Shown: positions 50,605 to 60,229 of the stretch, piece after piece
How positions within the stretch are numbered: position 1 is the first letter of the stretch
Layout of the letters: every line of letters begins with the position of its first letter
Source of the DNA: a virus
DNA: 64,000 nucleotides
Virus record (IMG/VR): IMGVR_UViG_3300020159_002453
Location: 1-64,000 of that record
Reading direction: 5' to 3' (one strand)
Position numbers and translations under genes: made by a program
The notes under the pieces: generated by a model
Told to the model about the DNA's origin: nothing
What the model saw: the letters and a program-made list of their open reading frames with translations, nothing else
Databases searched by the model: none

Positions 50605-51434
50605 AAATAGGAGTAGCAATTATTGCCTGCGATAGATTGGAATACACCAAAAAGTGTGTTGAAAGTGTTATTGCAAATAAAGGACCAGTCACTGACATAA
50701 TATTAGTCAATGACGGGGTTAAAATACCTGAGGGGGTATTGCCTACTGAAGTAATGGTAATGGAGAATCGCCCCCCTTACCAGTCAGTCGGGGTTGCTAA
50801 GAACAACGCTCTAAGAACTCTTTCAAATTGGAATTGTGACCATATGTTTTTAATTGAAAACGATATTATGGTTAAATCCTCTAATGTGTGGCAGAAGTAT
50901 ATTGATACTGCTAATGCTACCGGTATTACTCATTTAAATTTCGGTTATCACGGGCCTGCTAATCGCACCCCCGACTATACTAAACCTAACCCGCGAACAA
51001 TTGTAGAATACCCTGTAACTGTAAAAACCGCTTTTCAGACAATTGAATCAGTGAAGGTAGCACTGAACATGCATAGTGTTGGTGCTTTTTCTTATTATAG
51101 TCCTTTGTTTGTTAAGACTGTTGGCTTACACGATGAATACTTTAAGAATGCCTGGGAACATGTTGAATTATGTCAAAGAGCTGTTAAGCTTGGAATGCTA
51201 CCGGCATTTTGGTGGTTTCCAGATGTAGAAGGTAGCGATAGCCTGTTACAAGAAGTAGAAGGCTCGATTAAAAACAGTTCTATTACACATACTGAAAAAT
51301 GGATTAACAATATGAGAAAAGGGGCCGCTCATTATAAGAAGCTACATGGTTGGGAACCTATTCACACTCCAGATACCCCACCTAAAGAAGTATTCGATAG
51401 ACTAAAGACGATTTACAGCAAATACAAAAAGTGA
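50601..51434 (+). CDS. Family 2 glycosyltransferase
   Basis: This 277-residue GT-A enzyme starts MKIGVAIIACDRLEYTKKCVES, has IILVNDG, the DxD-like FLIENDIMV (about 94) and the WEHVELCQRAVKLG motif (about 195) in the place of the usual ED catalytic pair. A GT10-like gene follows with GTGA overlap. It begins in the ATGA of gp47, so both are translated from the same mRNA. The target is unknown. Confidence 0.75.
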   Translation: MKIGVAIIACDRLEYTKKCVESVIANKGPVTDIILVNDGVKIPEGVLPTEVMVMENRPPYQSVGVAKNNALRTLSNWNCDHMFLIENDIMVKSSNVWQKYIDTANATGITHLNFGYHGPANRTPDYTKPNPRTIVEYPVTVKTAFQTIESVKVALNMHSVGAFSYYSPLFVKTVGLHDEYFKNAWEHVELCQRAVKLGMLPAFWWFPDVEGSDSLLQEVEGSIKNSSITHTEKWINNMRKGAAHYKKLHGWEPIHTPDTPPKEVFDRLKTIYSKYKK

Positions 51435-52246
51435 AAAACCTATATTTAAAAGATAGTTCTTTCGGTCACTGCATTTATAGTAACAACCCTACCCCGGCTG
51501 TAACATTTAGTAAGCATATAAATTGGGTTAGAGATGGTAAAGGTAAACTTGAAGATACTGTATATACTGATATGCACTTACAGGAGTGTGAAGGAGGTAT
51601 CGGTTGGTTGCTTGAACCTCAAGGCATTTACCCACAAGCATATCAATATGTAATGCAGAATGCACATAAGTTTAAAGAGATCTGGACTCATGATGCATCA
51701 ATGCTGTATTTGCCTAATGCTAAGTTAGTGCCTATTGGCGGGTGTTGGATAGAGAAACAAGATTACGGGATACATAAAAAGAGTAAAATGTTTTCTATAA
51801 TTGCTTCATGGAAGCGAGCTTTGCCTGGCCATAAGTTAAGACACACTATTATTAGTCTAGCGGGTAAACATATTGATGCTTACGGGCCTGAGTATATACA
51901 ATTTAAAAAGCACTCAATGAACAAGATTGAAGGTCTAAAAGACTATAGATATCATTTTGTTATTGAGAACTGCAAGAGAGACTTTTATTTTAGCGAAAAG
52001 CTAATTGATAGTCTTATGACTGGTACAATGCCTATATACTGGGGCTGTCCATCTATTGGAAAATACTTTAATACTGACGGTTTTATTATATTTGATACAC
52101 TTGAGGAGTTGAAAGAAAAGCTTAAGCTTTGTACCCCGGAGTATTATGACAGCAAAAAAGAAGCTATTATAGACAACTTCCAGAGAGCACAGAATTATTT
52201 GCTAGCTGAGGATTGGATGGTAGAGAACGGAGTTATTAAACTCTAG
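51431..52246 (+). CDS. GT10-like fucosyltransferase
   Basis: The 271-residue protein, starting at GTG, has the alpha-1,3-fucosyltransferase signature in its second half: KDYRYHFVIENCKRDFYFSEKLID (about 175-198), then LMTGTMPIYWGCPSIGKYF. This matches the GT10 pattern F.FENS...YVTEK...AL..G.vPVy.G. The N-terminal half (FGHCIYSNNP, IWTHDASML) forms the other Rossmann domain. Sugar and acceptor cannot be read from sequence. It overlaps the convergent GT11 gene by 11 bases. Confidence 0.75.
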   Translation: MKNLYLKDSSFGHCIYSNNPTPAVTFSKHINWVRDGKGKLEDTVYTDMHLQECEGGIGWLLEPQGIYPQAYQYVMQNAHKFKEIWTHDASMLYLPNAKLVPIGGCWIEKQDYGIHKKSKMFSIIASWKRALPGHKLRHTIISLAGKHIDAYGPEYIQFKKHSMNKIEGLKDYRYHFVIENCKRDFYFSEKLIDSLMTGTMPIYWGCPSIGKYFNTDGFIIFDTLEELKEKLKLCTPEYYDSKKEAIIDNFQRAQNYLLAEDWMVENGVIKL

Positions 52247-53045
52247 TCCAGCTTTCTGGTATTAAGTCAGCCGTGCTCCAATCTTTATACATTGGACCAA
52301 ACCAATTTTTCGGCGCAATTACTACCTTTTCAGGATTAGTGTTAAACCAAGCTGACCACCAGCTAAAGGTACTGTTTGCTATAATGTTGTTTTTACAGCT
52401 ACTCATTGCATGCATATCAGCAAACGGGTTTTTACTGTTTGAGTACTTAACTTTTTTGTTAACACCAAATGCTTCTTTGCACCATGCAATATCATCTGAA
52501 AACACTAAATAATTTTTACTTGGTACTAACTTAGTAGCATTAAAATAGTATTCCGGAGTCATTAGGGGGTGCCAAGCTTGCTTTTTTACATAATCTCCAC
52601 GTCTTACATGTATAGAGGTAGTCTCTTCTGGATCAATACCAGCTTCAATAAAAATCTCATCCGACAAAGCTACAATAGTTTCTTTAAACTGTAAATGCTC
52701 AAGTATGTACTCTCTATTATGGTTAAAGTACTTTTCACTTTGAAAATAACCAGTTAAATCAGTGTTATCCGATATGTTAAACACATCTTTAGTAAAATGA
52801 AATGCGGGGTCCTGGTATTGATTAGTAACACCATCTGACTCTTCTTTAGTAATGTAAGGAGCCTTTACGTTAAATCCCTGGGACAAGTTGAAATTCATAG
52901 CCTGACAGTAGTTATCATAATGTGTCGGGTTATTAGGGATTTTAACAGTATATCCGTTGTCTTTACCTACGGACAATAGAGTGGAGTACTGAAATAGAGC
53001 ATTACCCACATTACCATTACGACCTAGCAGTTTATATGTAATCAT
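52236..53045 (-). CDS. GT11-like fucosyltransferase
   Basis: This 269-residue protein has the alpha-1,2-fucosyltransferase (GT11) motifs: NVGNALFQYSTLLSV near the start, SIHVRRGDYV (HxRRxD, about 143-152), NYLVFSDDIAWCKE, and NIIANSTFSWWSAWF (about 220-234). The family transfers fucose from GDP-fucose. It is followed with a four-base overlap by a GT2 gene reading the same way. Having GT10- and GT11-type enzymes side by side points to a fucose-like decoration. Confidence 0.85.
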   Translation of the reverse strand: MITYKLLGRNGNVGNALFQYSTLLSVGKDNGYTVKIPNNPTHYDNYCQAMNFNLSQGFNVKAPYITKEESDGVTNQYQDPAFHFTKDVFNISDNTDLTGYFQSEKYFNHNREYILEHLQFKETIVALSDEIFIEAGIDPEETTSIHVRRGDYVKKQAWHPLMTPEYYFNATKLVPSKNYLVFSDDIAWCKEAFGVNKKVKYSNSKNPFADMHAMSSCKNNIIANSTFSWWSAWFNTNPEKVVIAPKNWFGPMYKDWSTADLIPESWTRV

Positions 53046-53791
53046 TTCCAGTTCCAGCCTTCGACCTCTTTAAGCAGCTGCTCGTTAGATAGTTCTCCTA
53101 TACGATGTAACTCTAAGCGATTGGATTCTAAATGAGGATTGTGATTGTAAGAAGCCTCAAGTCTTACATGATTTAAATGGTAAAGGGGTCCACTAATACG
53201 CGCGAATTCACATCCAAGCTTTTTAAAACGGAAGAATATTTCGTTATCTTCATACCCTAAACCTTTAAAGTTTTCATTAGCCCCTCCACATTTCCAGAAA
53301 GTATTTGTGTCAAAGAATACTGCACCCCCCACTGATCCAGTATGAAAGCAGGTACACTCATTAAGATCTACCATTCCTGTGTTTTTTGCTTTTTTAATAA
53401 GACTATGATACTTTTTAGGTACATCATAAAAATGTCCATCAAACGGGTATACAACCGTAGCTTTACCACTCAAAATTACCTCTGTAGCTTTTTTAATTTG
53501 ATTTGGAGTTAATAAGATATCAGCATCATAGTGGGCTACAACCGGGGTATCAGCAGCTTTTGCAGCTAAGTTTACCCCGCGTTGTCTGTTAAAAAACTCA
53601 TTTGTCTCTTTAAAAATATACTTGCAATTATAACGATCTTTAAGTTTAGGGATAGTATCCTGTTCACATATTACAATATTGGTGTTTAAGTTGCTTTGGA
53701 GGAAATCCATAGTTATGTCCAAGTTGTTTAAACGATCCTGACTATCAACCTTTAAAGCTATCAAAATGGTTAGGTCTTTTAAATCTATCAT
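53042..53791 (-). CDS. Glycosyltransferase, GT2/GT27-like
   Basis: This 249-residue GT-A enzyme has LTILIALKVDSQDRL, the metal-binding VAHYDADILLT (DxD, about 86-96), the PFDGHFYDVPKKYH segment, and the GLGYEDNEIFFRFKKLG motif (about 177-193), typical of the GT27/Glyco_transf_7C catalytic end. It starts the leftward pair with the GT11 gene. A GTAAGTA box lies just upstream at 53808-53801. The acceptor is unknown. Confidence 0.75.
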   Translation of the reverse strand: MIDLKDLTILIALKVDSQDRLNNLDITMDFLQSNLNTNIVICEQDTIPKLKDRYNCKYIFKETNEFFNRQRGVNLAAKAADTPVVAHYDADILLTPNQIKKATEVILSGKATVVYPFDGHFYDVPKKYHSLIKKAKNTGMVDLNECTCFHTGSVGGAVFFDTNTFWKCGGANENFKGLGYEDNEIFFRFKKLGCEFARISGPLYHLNHVRLEASYNHNPHLESNRLELHRIGELSNEQLLKEVEGWNWK

Positions 53792-53864
53792 AATAAATTC
53801 TACTTACTTTGATTTTAATTTTTATCTCGTAGATTAAATTGGATACTCATATAGAATTACAATA

Positions 53865-55688
53865 ATGCGTTACATCCATTTTAAGCGGGTTAGTATTGTT
53901 AACTTTTTATCGGTAGGCAAGAAAGCTGTTGAGATTAATTTTAAACCAGGTCTTAACATTATCACAGGTAAAAACTATGATAAGGCAGACCGTGCAAACG
54001 GCGTGGGTAAATCTACTATCGCAGATGCAGTGCATTTTGCTCTTTACGGTAGTACCATTCGAGATGTTAAGAAAGAAAATATTGTTAACGACCAAGCACC
54101 AGACAGTCTGTGTGAAGTAGAGCTAGAGTTTAATTTTGTACTAAACGACCGCACAAGCGAGTGTAAGATTATTCGTACTCTTAATCCTACTAAGTGCTTA
54201 TTTTTTATTAACGGAGAAGATGTAACCCGCTCTGGGGTACCTCAAACAACCGAATTTATTACAGAGACTATTAAGACTTCATCTGAAGTGTTTCAGAATA
54301 GTGTGGTAATGACAATTAATAATACTATACCGTTTATGGCTCAAAAGAAGGTCGAAAAACGCAAATTTATTGAAGGCATTCTTGGGCTAGAAGTCTTTGG
54401 GGATATGTTGCTGTTAGCTCGTTCTCAATTTAACGAATCTAAACGCAATCTTGATATTGAATCCACCAAGCACGATGAGACTGCTCGTTCTTTAATCGAA
54501 GCTACCAAGCAAAGAGATAATTATGAGGTTTCTAAAAAAACTCGTCTTGACTCTCTTTTACAACGTCAAAGCAACAACACACAAGAATTAGCGATTTTAA
54601 ATCAAAAGATCGGTAAACTTGAGTCTGTTGATACAGAAGCTCAAAACAAAATTGAAGAGGATTTAAAGGTACTTAAAGAAGCAGAAAGAGCTCACTCTAA
54701 GAAGACCGATGCTATTGTTAAACTTATTACTGAAGCCCAAGCCCATGTTAAGTTTAACACTGACCGTATTAAAAAGCTCAAAAAGGTTGATAGTAAGTGT
54801 CTGCATTGCGGTAAAGATCTTGCAGAGGCCGCTAACACTCAGTACGAAAAAGATAAAGATGAATGTGGAAAAGAGGTGTTTAAGTATACAGAAGTGCTTA
54901 ATAGAGAAAATCCTCGTTTAGCTGAAGCGCGTAAAAATGTAGAAAAACTAGAAAAGTCTATCCCTGATTTGGAACGCAAATTACACGAGTTTGCACTCCG
55001 CAAAAAGGAAGTAGAAAGTCTTAACTCTCGGGTTCTTCAAATAGAAAGCTGGCAGCAATCTCTTTTGTCTGATATCGAAGAGATTAACAAAGACTCTAAC
55101 AATTTTCAAGAAATTATTGACAAAGTGTTAGAACGTCAAAAGTCAATTAAAGACGGTATTGAAGCATTACAGGTACGTCTCGATATTATCGAGAGTGCAA
55201 AGTTTATTACCTCTGAAGAAGGGGTTAAATCGTTTATTGTTAAGAAGATTATACAAGTACTCAATACAAGACTTGAACATTATTTACGTAGACTGGAAGG
55301 TAATAGTATAGTTAAATTTAATGAGTTTTTTGAAGAAACTATTACCAATGAACGTGGTAAAGAGTGTAGCTATTTTAACTTCTCCGGGGCGGAGCGTAAA
55401 TCTATAGATCTTGCAATGTTATTTACCTTTCAAGATATTCGCCGCGCACAAGCAGATGTTTCTATTAACTTGAGCATGTTTGATGAGTTGTTCGATTCAT
55501 CTTTAGACGATAAAGGTATTGAGTTAGTACTTGATATTCTTAAAGAAAGGGTAGATATGTATAATGAAGCAATTTATATTATTTCTCATCGTAATGAGAG
55601 TAAGAAGTATTGCAGCGGTGGAGAAATTATCTACCTCGAAAAGAAAAACGGTATAACAACCAGAACAACTAATTATGACATTTCCTAA
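53865..55688 (+). CDS. gp46: Recombination endonuclease subunit gp46 (Rad50-like)
   Basis: This 607-residue SMC-type ATPase works with gp47. Walker A (RANGVGKST, about 43-51), a Q-loop region, coiled coils (about 165-440) with the zinc hook CLHCGKDL in the middle (about 312-319), the signature FSGAERKSIDLA (about 505-516), Walker B with LSMFDELFDS and the ISHRNE histidine are all present. T4 gp46 is 560 residues. The gene overlaps the glycosyltransferase at 55675 by 14 bases and lies upstream of the polymerase. Confidence 0.94.
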   Translation: MRYIHFKRVSIVNFLSVGKKAVEINFKPGLNIITGKNYDKADRANGVGKSTIADAVHFALYGSTIRDVKKENIVNDQAPDSLCEVELEFNFVLNDRTSECKIIRTLNPTKCLFFINGEDVTRSGVPQTTEFITETIKTSSEVFQNSVVMTINNTIPFMAQKKVEKRKFIEGILGLEVFGDMLLLARSQFNESKRNLDIESTKHDETARSLIEATKQRDNYEVSKKTRLDSLLQRQSNNTQELAILNQKIGKLESVDTEAQNKIEEDLKVLKEAERAHSKKTDAIVKLITEAQAHVKFNTDRIKKLKKVDSKCLHCGKDLAEAANTQYEKDKDECGKEVFKYTEVLNRENPRLAEARKNVEKLEKSIPDLERKLHEFALRKKEVESLNSRVLQIESWQQSLLSDIEEINKDSNNFQEIIDKVLERQKSIKDGIEALQVRLDIIESAKFITSEEGVKSFIVKKIIQVLNTRLEHYLRRLEGNSIVKFNEFFEETITNERGKECSYFNFSGAERKSIDLAMLFTFQDIRRAQADVSINLSMFDELFDSSLDDKGIELVLDILKERVDMYNEAIYIISHRNESKKYCSGGEIIYLEKKNGITTRTTNYDIS

Positions 55689-56862
55689 CAACAACGGCGT
55701 TATTGGCGCCCCACAAGTTCCATTCGGTGCACCTATGGTAGGTAACCCTATGGTGCAATCTGCCCCTGTGCAGGTACCTATCTCTATGAATCCAATGATA
55801 AGTGGGTTAAAAAGAGCAGTTAGCTTTGCAGCTGATCATCAAGGGTGTGGTTTTTGGAGAATGCACTGGCCGGAATCCGTTATTAATGGCCAACAATTGG
55901 GGGTTATTAGTAATAATAATTTTATGCTTTTGCAGGAAAACTTTTATGAAGGTATTGAAAGTATAAGAATCCAGCGTCAAGTTACCCCTACCCAATTAAG
56001 TTTCGTTAAATTTTTAAAGGCAGTCTCAAAAAAGAAAAATAATTTTAAGATTTATTACGAGATTGATGATGTTATTTTTCCTGAAGATATTCCTGTTTAC
56101 AATAAAGCTAGAGAAGCGTTTACTGACCCCTCTATTATTGCTTCTGCAATAGAAATTATGAAATTGTGTGATGGTATTACCACCCCTACCGACTACATGT
56201 CAAAGTATTACGAGGAAAAGACCGGGGTTAAAGGTATAACTCTACCCAATTATATGCCAAAGTTTTGGATGGATCGCTTTTATAATAAAGCTAAAATTGT
56301 AGAAAATTTTGATTTTAATAAACGCCGACCACGAGTTGGTTACATTGGTAGTCCTACCCATTTTAACGTAGGGGAGGTAGCTGGGGCAAAAGACGATTTT
56401 GCTGATATTTCCAACATAATTATTAAGACAGTTAAGAACTTTAAGTGGGTAATTATGGGTGGTTGCCCACGGGAACTTGCACCTTATGTAAGAAGCGGGG
56501 ATATTGAATATTACCCTTGGGTTCGTATTTGGGATTATCCTACTGCTTTTAATAATCTCAATATTAACGTCGCGATTGCACCATTACAGAATAATAGATT
56601 CAATCTAGCTAAAGCGCCCATCAAATATCTTGAAGCAGGCGCGCTTGGTATACCTTGTGTATGTCAAGATCTTGCTCCTTATAATACCAACCCAGTTGCT
56701 CCACTTAGATTTAATACTGCTGATGAAATGATAGAGATTATTAAAAAAGTTACCGGGGATCGTCGATATTACCTCAATGAATCTGATAAAGCACGTAAAG
56801 TTGCTACTGGATACTGGCTTGAAGATCATATTAAGGAATTTACTAATTTGTATTTTGGTTAA
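55675..56862 (+). CDS. GT-B glycosyltransferase (GT4/GT1-like) with Pro/Met-rich N-terminus
   Basis: Residues 1-45 are rich in Pro, Met, Val and Asn, like a flexible arm. The rest has two Rossmann halves: FWRMHWPESVI, IYYEIDDVIFPEDIP and ITTPTDYMSKYYEE (N-terminal), and RVGYIGSPTH, WVIMGGCPRE, IAPLQNNRFNLAKAPIKYLEAGALGIPCV (C-terminal), the last matching the nucleotide-sugar-binding E-x7-E-like region of GT4 enzymes. It lies between gp46 and gp43. The acceptor is unknown. Confidence 0.75.
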   Translation: MTFPNNNGVIGAPQVPFGAPMVGNPMVQSAPVQVPISMNPMISGLKRAVSFAADHQGCGFWRMHWPESVINGQQLGVISNNNFMLLQENFYEGIESIRIQRQVTPTQLSFVKFLKAVSKKKNNFKIYYEIDDVIFPEDIPVYNKAREAFTDPSIIASAIEIMKLCDGITTPTDYMSKYYEEKTGVKGITLPNYMPKFWMDRFYNKAKIVENFDFNKRRPRVGYIGSPTHFNVGEVAGAKDDFADISNIIIKTVKNFKWVIMGGCPRELAPYVRSGDIEYYPWVRIWDYPTAFNNLNINVAIAPLQNNRFNLAKAPIKYLEAGALGIPCVCQDLAPYNTNPVAPLRFNTADEMIEIIKKVTGDRRYYLNESDKARKVATGYWLEDHIKEFTNLYFG

Positions 56863-56886
56863 TTTTAACCTTGATAAAATTTAGAA

Positions 56887-56915
56887 ACGATACACAATAC
56901 TAGACTGTGTATCGT
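56887..56915 (+). promoter_or_regulatory. 10-bp perfect hairpin enclosing the DNA polymerase start codon
   Basis: ACGATACACA and TGTGTATCGT are perfect complements around a nine-base loop (ATACTAGAC). The GTG start of gp43 (56907-56909) lies in the 3' arm. In T4, gp43 represses its own translation by binding a hairpin at its ribosome site. This hairpin sits in the matching place but covers the start codon. Confidence 0.6.
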
Positions 56916-59471
56916 AACATTTATTATAGTTCTAGGGATAGTACTTGCCATCTTTTTAAGTGGGACGAGCATGGCAACCGGGTAATTGAAAGAAGCCCTT
57001 ACTTACCGTACTTTTATATTGAGACTAATGCTGAGACGGCTGATGCACTATCTATCTTTAATACTAAGTTAAAGAAGAAAGTATTTCGTAATAACTACGA
57101 ACGCAATAAGTCTGCTCAAGATGGTGCTATCAAACGGCTCTATCACAATATTCAGGTCGAGCAGCAATTCTTAATTGAGCAATACAAAGACGTTTACGAT
57201 AAGCCTGAATTTTCTAATAATCCGCTTAAAGTATGCTTTCTTGATATCGAAGTGTACTCCCCGGATGAGTTCCCTCAAGCTAAGGATGCTAAGCACCCAA
57301 TTAACTTAATTACCGTTTACGATACGCTTTCGGAAACATTTTACTCGTTTGGTGCTAAGCCCTATACCCCCACTCGTAAGAACGTAGTGTATACTGAGTG
57401 TACAAGTGAGCACGATCTATTAGAAAAGTTCTTAGAGTTTTGGGAGAAAGACTACTACCCTGATATTCTTTCAGGTTGGAATACAGATTTTTTCGATTTT
57501 CCTTACCTCATTAACCGCATTAATAATCTTTTAGGAGAAGATGCTGCAAAACGGCTTTCGCCGGTACAGAGTCTGTGGTGCCGTAAAGGTATTTTTGTTA
57601 AAGGTCAAGAGCTCGATCGTTGGTATATTCACGGTATTTCTGCAATGGATTACATGGAAGTGTATAAGGGCTTTGCACGTGGTTTGCTTGAATCTTACGC
57701 ACTTAACTTTGTCGCACAACATGAGCTTGGAGAAGGTAAGCTAGCTATTAACGCCACTAACTTAGCCGATCTTTCTGAGTCTGACTGGAACAATTTTGTT
57801 GAGTATAATATTCAGGACGTCGATCTACTTGTGAGAATGGAGAAGAAACTCCAGTTCTTTAAGATTATTCGAATGCTTGCTTATAAAGGGTTGACTAGCT
57901 TTGAAGCTGCTCTTGGTAAAGTATCTATTGTTACTGGGTGTGTTGCATTAGAAGCCTATAAGCATGGTATGGTTATACCTACCTTTGTGGAAGGACCTAC
58001 CCGGGAAGCTATTGAGGGTGGATACGTTAGAGACCCTGAAAGAGGTCTTCAAACCTCTATTGTAAGTTATGACGCTAATTCACTATACCCTAATACTATT
58101 ATTACCCTGAATATATCCCCGGAGACAAAGGTCGGTAAGATAGTTGCTAAGGATGATGAGAGTGTTACGTTACGCTTAGCTAATAATAAGGATTTCAAGC
58201 TTACTAACGAGAAGTTTATTCAGTTTGTTCAATCCGAAAAGCTTACGATATCCAAAGCTAACGTACTTTACACACAAAAGAAGAAAGGTGTGGTGCCCTC
58301 GCTTATCGATGGTCTTTATAGTGAGCGGGTTGTTAATAAGAATCAATACGTGGATTTAAAAAAGAAACTCAGTAAGTTAGATATAGCCACTGATGAATAT
58401 CGAATCTGCAAAGCGAACATGGAAAGAGCTGACACTATTCAGCATGTTATCAAGATTTTGCTTAACTCTATATACGGTGTTTTTGCTAATAAGTTTAGTC
58501 CTATTTGCGATAGCGATCATGCTGGTAGTATTACTCTCACGGGTCAAGCTGTTGTTAAGCAGGCTAGTGAAATACTGGATCAATACGCACGAGAAGTCCT
58601 TAGCTACCAGGGTAAGTCCCTCACAATCTACAACGATACTGATAGTACTCATATTACTATACAGCCTCTCCTGGACAAGAAGAATTTAAACATCTTTACA
58701 GACGGTAAAGTTAATAAAGAGGGTCTTAAGTTTATTGATGATGAACTCGGGGTCTATCTCAACGCTAAAATTAAAGAATGGGCTAAGGACAAGTTAAACT
58801 CAATTGACCCGCGGTATTATTTTAAACGGGAATCAATTTGTGATGTTGCAGTTTACCTTGAAAAGAAACGTTACATTATCCACGTTATTAATGATGAAGG
58901 GGCAGATGTAAGCAAGTTTAAATATGTCGGGGTTGAGATTGCCCGTTCTACCACACCTAAGAAAGCTAAAGAGCTTATTAAAAAGGTAATTGAAAGTAGT
59001 TTATTAGTACAAGATCAGATTAAAGCTAATACTATTTATCGAGACGTGTATGATACGTTTAAAAAGCTTTCGATTGATGATATTGCCATTAGAGGTGGGT
59101 TGAGCGATATTGAAAAACATCAAGTACGTGCAGATGGGTTTAAAATTGCTAAAGGCACCCCGAATCATGTCAAAGGCGCTATTTGGTATAATCAATTGCT
59201 TAAGCACCGTAACTTAGAAACAAAATACGAACGCATTACTTCAGGCGGTAAAGTTAAGAAGATTTATATTGCGCCGAACAAGTATAACATCGACACACTT
59301 TGCTTCCCAGTAAGTTTTCCACCAGAATTTAAGGACTTTGAAGTTGATTACGAAGAGATGTTCGATACAATTATTAAACCACCAGTAATTGCAGTTTATA
59401 CCGCTCTCAACTGGCGTTTACCTGAAGTTAACAACCAAGCACAAACCGATCTATTTGACCTATTTACATAA
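56907..59471 (+). CDS. gp43: Replicative DNA polymerase, family B, gp43-like
   Basis: This 854-residue polymerase starts at a GTG inside a hairpin. 3'-5' exonuclease motifs: FLDIEVYSPD (Exo I, 111-120), LSGWNTDFFDFPYL (Exo II) and EYNIQDVDLL (Exo III). Polymerase motifs: SYDANSLYPNTI (A), KILLNSIYGVFANK (B) and YNDTDST (C, metal aspartates). T4 gp43 is 898 residues. All catalytic residues are intact, so proofreading and synthesis are expected. The C-terminal end (NNQAQTDLFDLFT) looks like a clamp-binding peptide, with QTDLFDLF. It is convergent with the GIY-YIG gene. Confidence 0.97.
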   Translation: MYRNIYYSSRDSTCHLFKWDEHGNRVIERSPYLPYFYIETNAETADALSIFNTKLKKKVFRNNYERNKSAQDGAIKRLYHNIQVEQQFLIEQYKDVYDKPEFSNNPLKVCFLDIEVYSPDEFPQAKDAKHPINLITVYDTLSETFYSFGAKPYTPTRKNVVYTECTSEHDLLEKFLEFWEKDYYPDILSGWNTDFFDFPYLINRINNLLGEDAAKRLSPVQSLWCRKGIFVKGQELDRWYIHGISAMDYMEVYKGFARGLLESYALNFVAQHELGEGKLAINATNLADLSESDWNNFVEYNIQDVDLLVRMEKKLQFFKIIRMLAYKGLTSFEAALGKVSIVTGCVALEAYKHGMVIPTFVEGPTREAIEGGYVRDPERGLQTSIVSYDANSLYPNTIITLNISPETKVGKIVAKDDESVTLRLANNKDFKLTNEKFIQFVQSEKLTISKANVLYTQKKKGVVPSLIDGLYSERVVNKNQYVDLKKKLSKLDIATDEYRICKANMERADTIQHVIKILLNSIYGVFANKFSPICDSDHAGSITLTGQAVVKQASEILDQYAREVLSYQGKSLTIYNDTDSTHITIQPLLDKKNLNIFTDGKVNKEGLKFIDDELGVYLNAKIKEWAKDKLNSIDPRYYFKRESICDVAVYLEKKRYIIHVINDEGADVSKFKYVGVEIARSTTPKKAKELIKKVIESSLLVQDQIKANTIYRDVYDTFKKLSIDDIAIRGGLSDIEKHQVRADGFKIAKGTPNHVKGAIWYNQLLKHRNLETKYERITSGGKVKKIYIAPNKYNIDTLCFPVSFPPEFKDFEVDYEEMFDTIIKPPVIAVYTALNWRLPEVNNQAQTDLFDLFT

Positions 59472-60221
59472 ATAGCATTTCCAGCCTCTCCAGTTATTTT
59501 TTTTATATTTACAACTTTTTTTAGCTATTTCTCTCATCGTCCACACCGGCAAGTTATGTTTCTTACAAAATGTTTCAGATTCTCCGATAATATCGTATTT
59601 TTCTCCAGCGGGATCAATAAAAAGCCAATGCTTAGCTCTTGAATTATATTTCCCTTTAACTGAAAGCACCCCCTCTGCAAATAAGCGCTTTCTAGTGAGA
59701 CTTATTTGGCTCCCATTGTTATCGTGCGGAACCATTAATCCTTTTTTTAACTTACTATTTTTTGCGTAATAAAGTACTTTCATACGCTTTGAATGCTGCT
59801 TACGTCGCTCGAAGGTCCAAGCTTTTTTTTGCGCCTCCTGTCTTTTTTGCATAACTTCTAGAGAAGAAGTACGACCACCCTTTTCGATTATATTTGTTAA
59901 TGGACCATTATTTTTAATAACTTGACCTATTTCAGATATTAACTTTGCTTCAAGTGCGATAGATCTATCGTGAGTTAGTCCTTTCTCTACAAACACTATA
60001 TAATCTTTTAAGTTAAATGTTTTTAAGTTATTAAGTACTGTTTGTTTTAACTTATTATTACCCCCGCTACCTTTCCAAATATGTCTATATGCACGACTTC
60101 CGGTACCTTTACCCACATAAAAGGGTTCGTATTTAAACGAAGCTGAATCATAGTTAAAGCTTCCAGGCTTTAAAGGATTAGTATAAACATACACATAAAA
60201 GGTTGATTTAACATAGTTCAT
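59460..60221 (-). CDS. GIY-YIG homing endonuclease (left flank of the modification cassette)
   Basis: This 253-residue endonuclease has the variant core YVYVYTNP and PFYVGKGTGSRAYRHIW (about 8-48), a Glu in ALEAKLISEIG, and a Lys/Arg-rich linker. A C-terminal domain (FIDPAGEKYDIIGESETFCKKH, then WRGWKCYL) is shared with the endonuclease at 63358-64000. The two enzymes flank the dpdA-queF cassette. It is AT-rich and opposes its neighbours. Its intergenic start region is shared with the dpdA-like gene. Confidence 0.85.
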   Translation of the reverse strand: MNYVKSTFYVYVYTNPLKPGSFNYDSASFKYEPFYVGKGTGSRAYRHIWKGSGGNNKLKQTVLNNLKTFNLKDYIVFVEKGLTHDRSIALEAKLISEIGQVIKNNGPLTNIIEKGGRTSSLEVMQKRQEAQKKAWTFERRKQHSKRMKVLYYAKNSKLKKGLMVPHDNNGSQISLTRKRLFAEGVLSVKGKYNSRAKHWLFIDPAGEKYDIIGESETFCKKHNLPVWTMREIAKKSCKYKKNNWRGWKCYLCK

Positions 60222-60229
60222 ATATATAA

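Noticed and set aside
56605-56829. Minus-strand frame inside the glycosyltransferase gene
   Set aside because: It is a shadow frame without protein-like features; the plus-strand enzyme motifs are clear.
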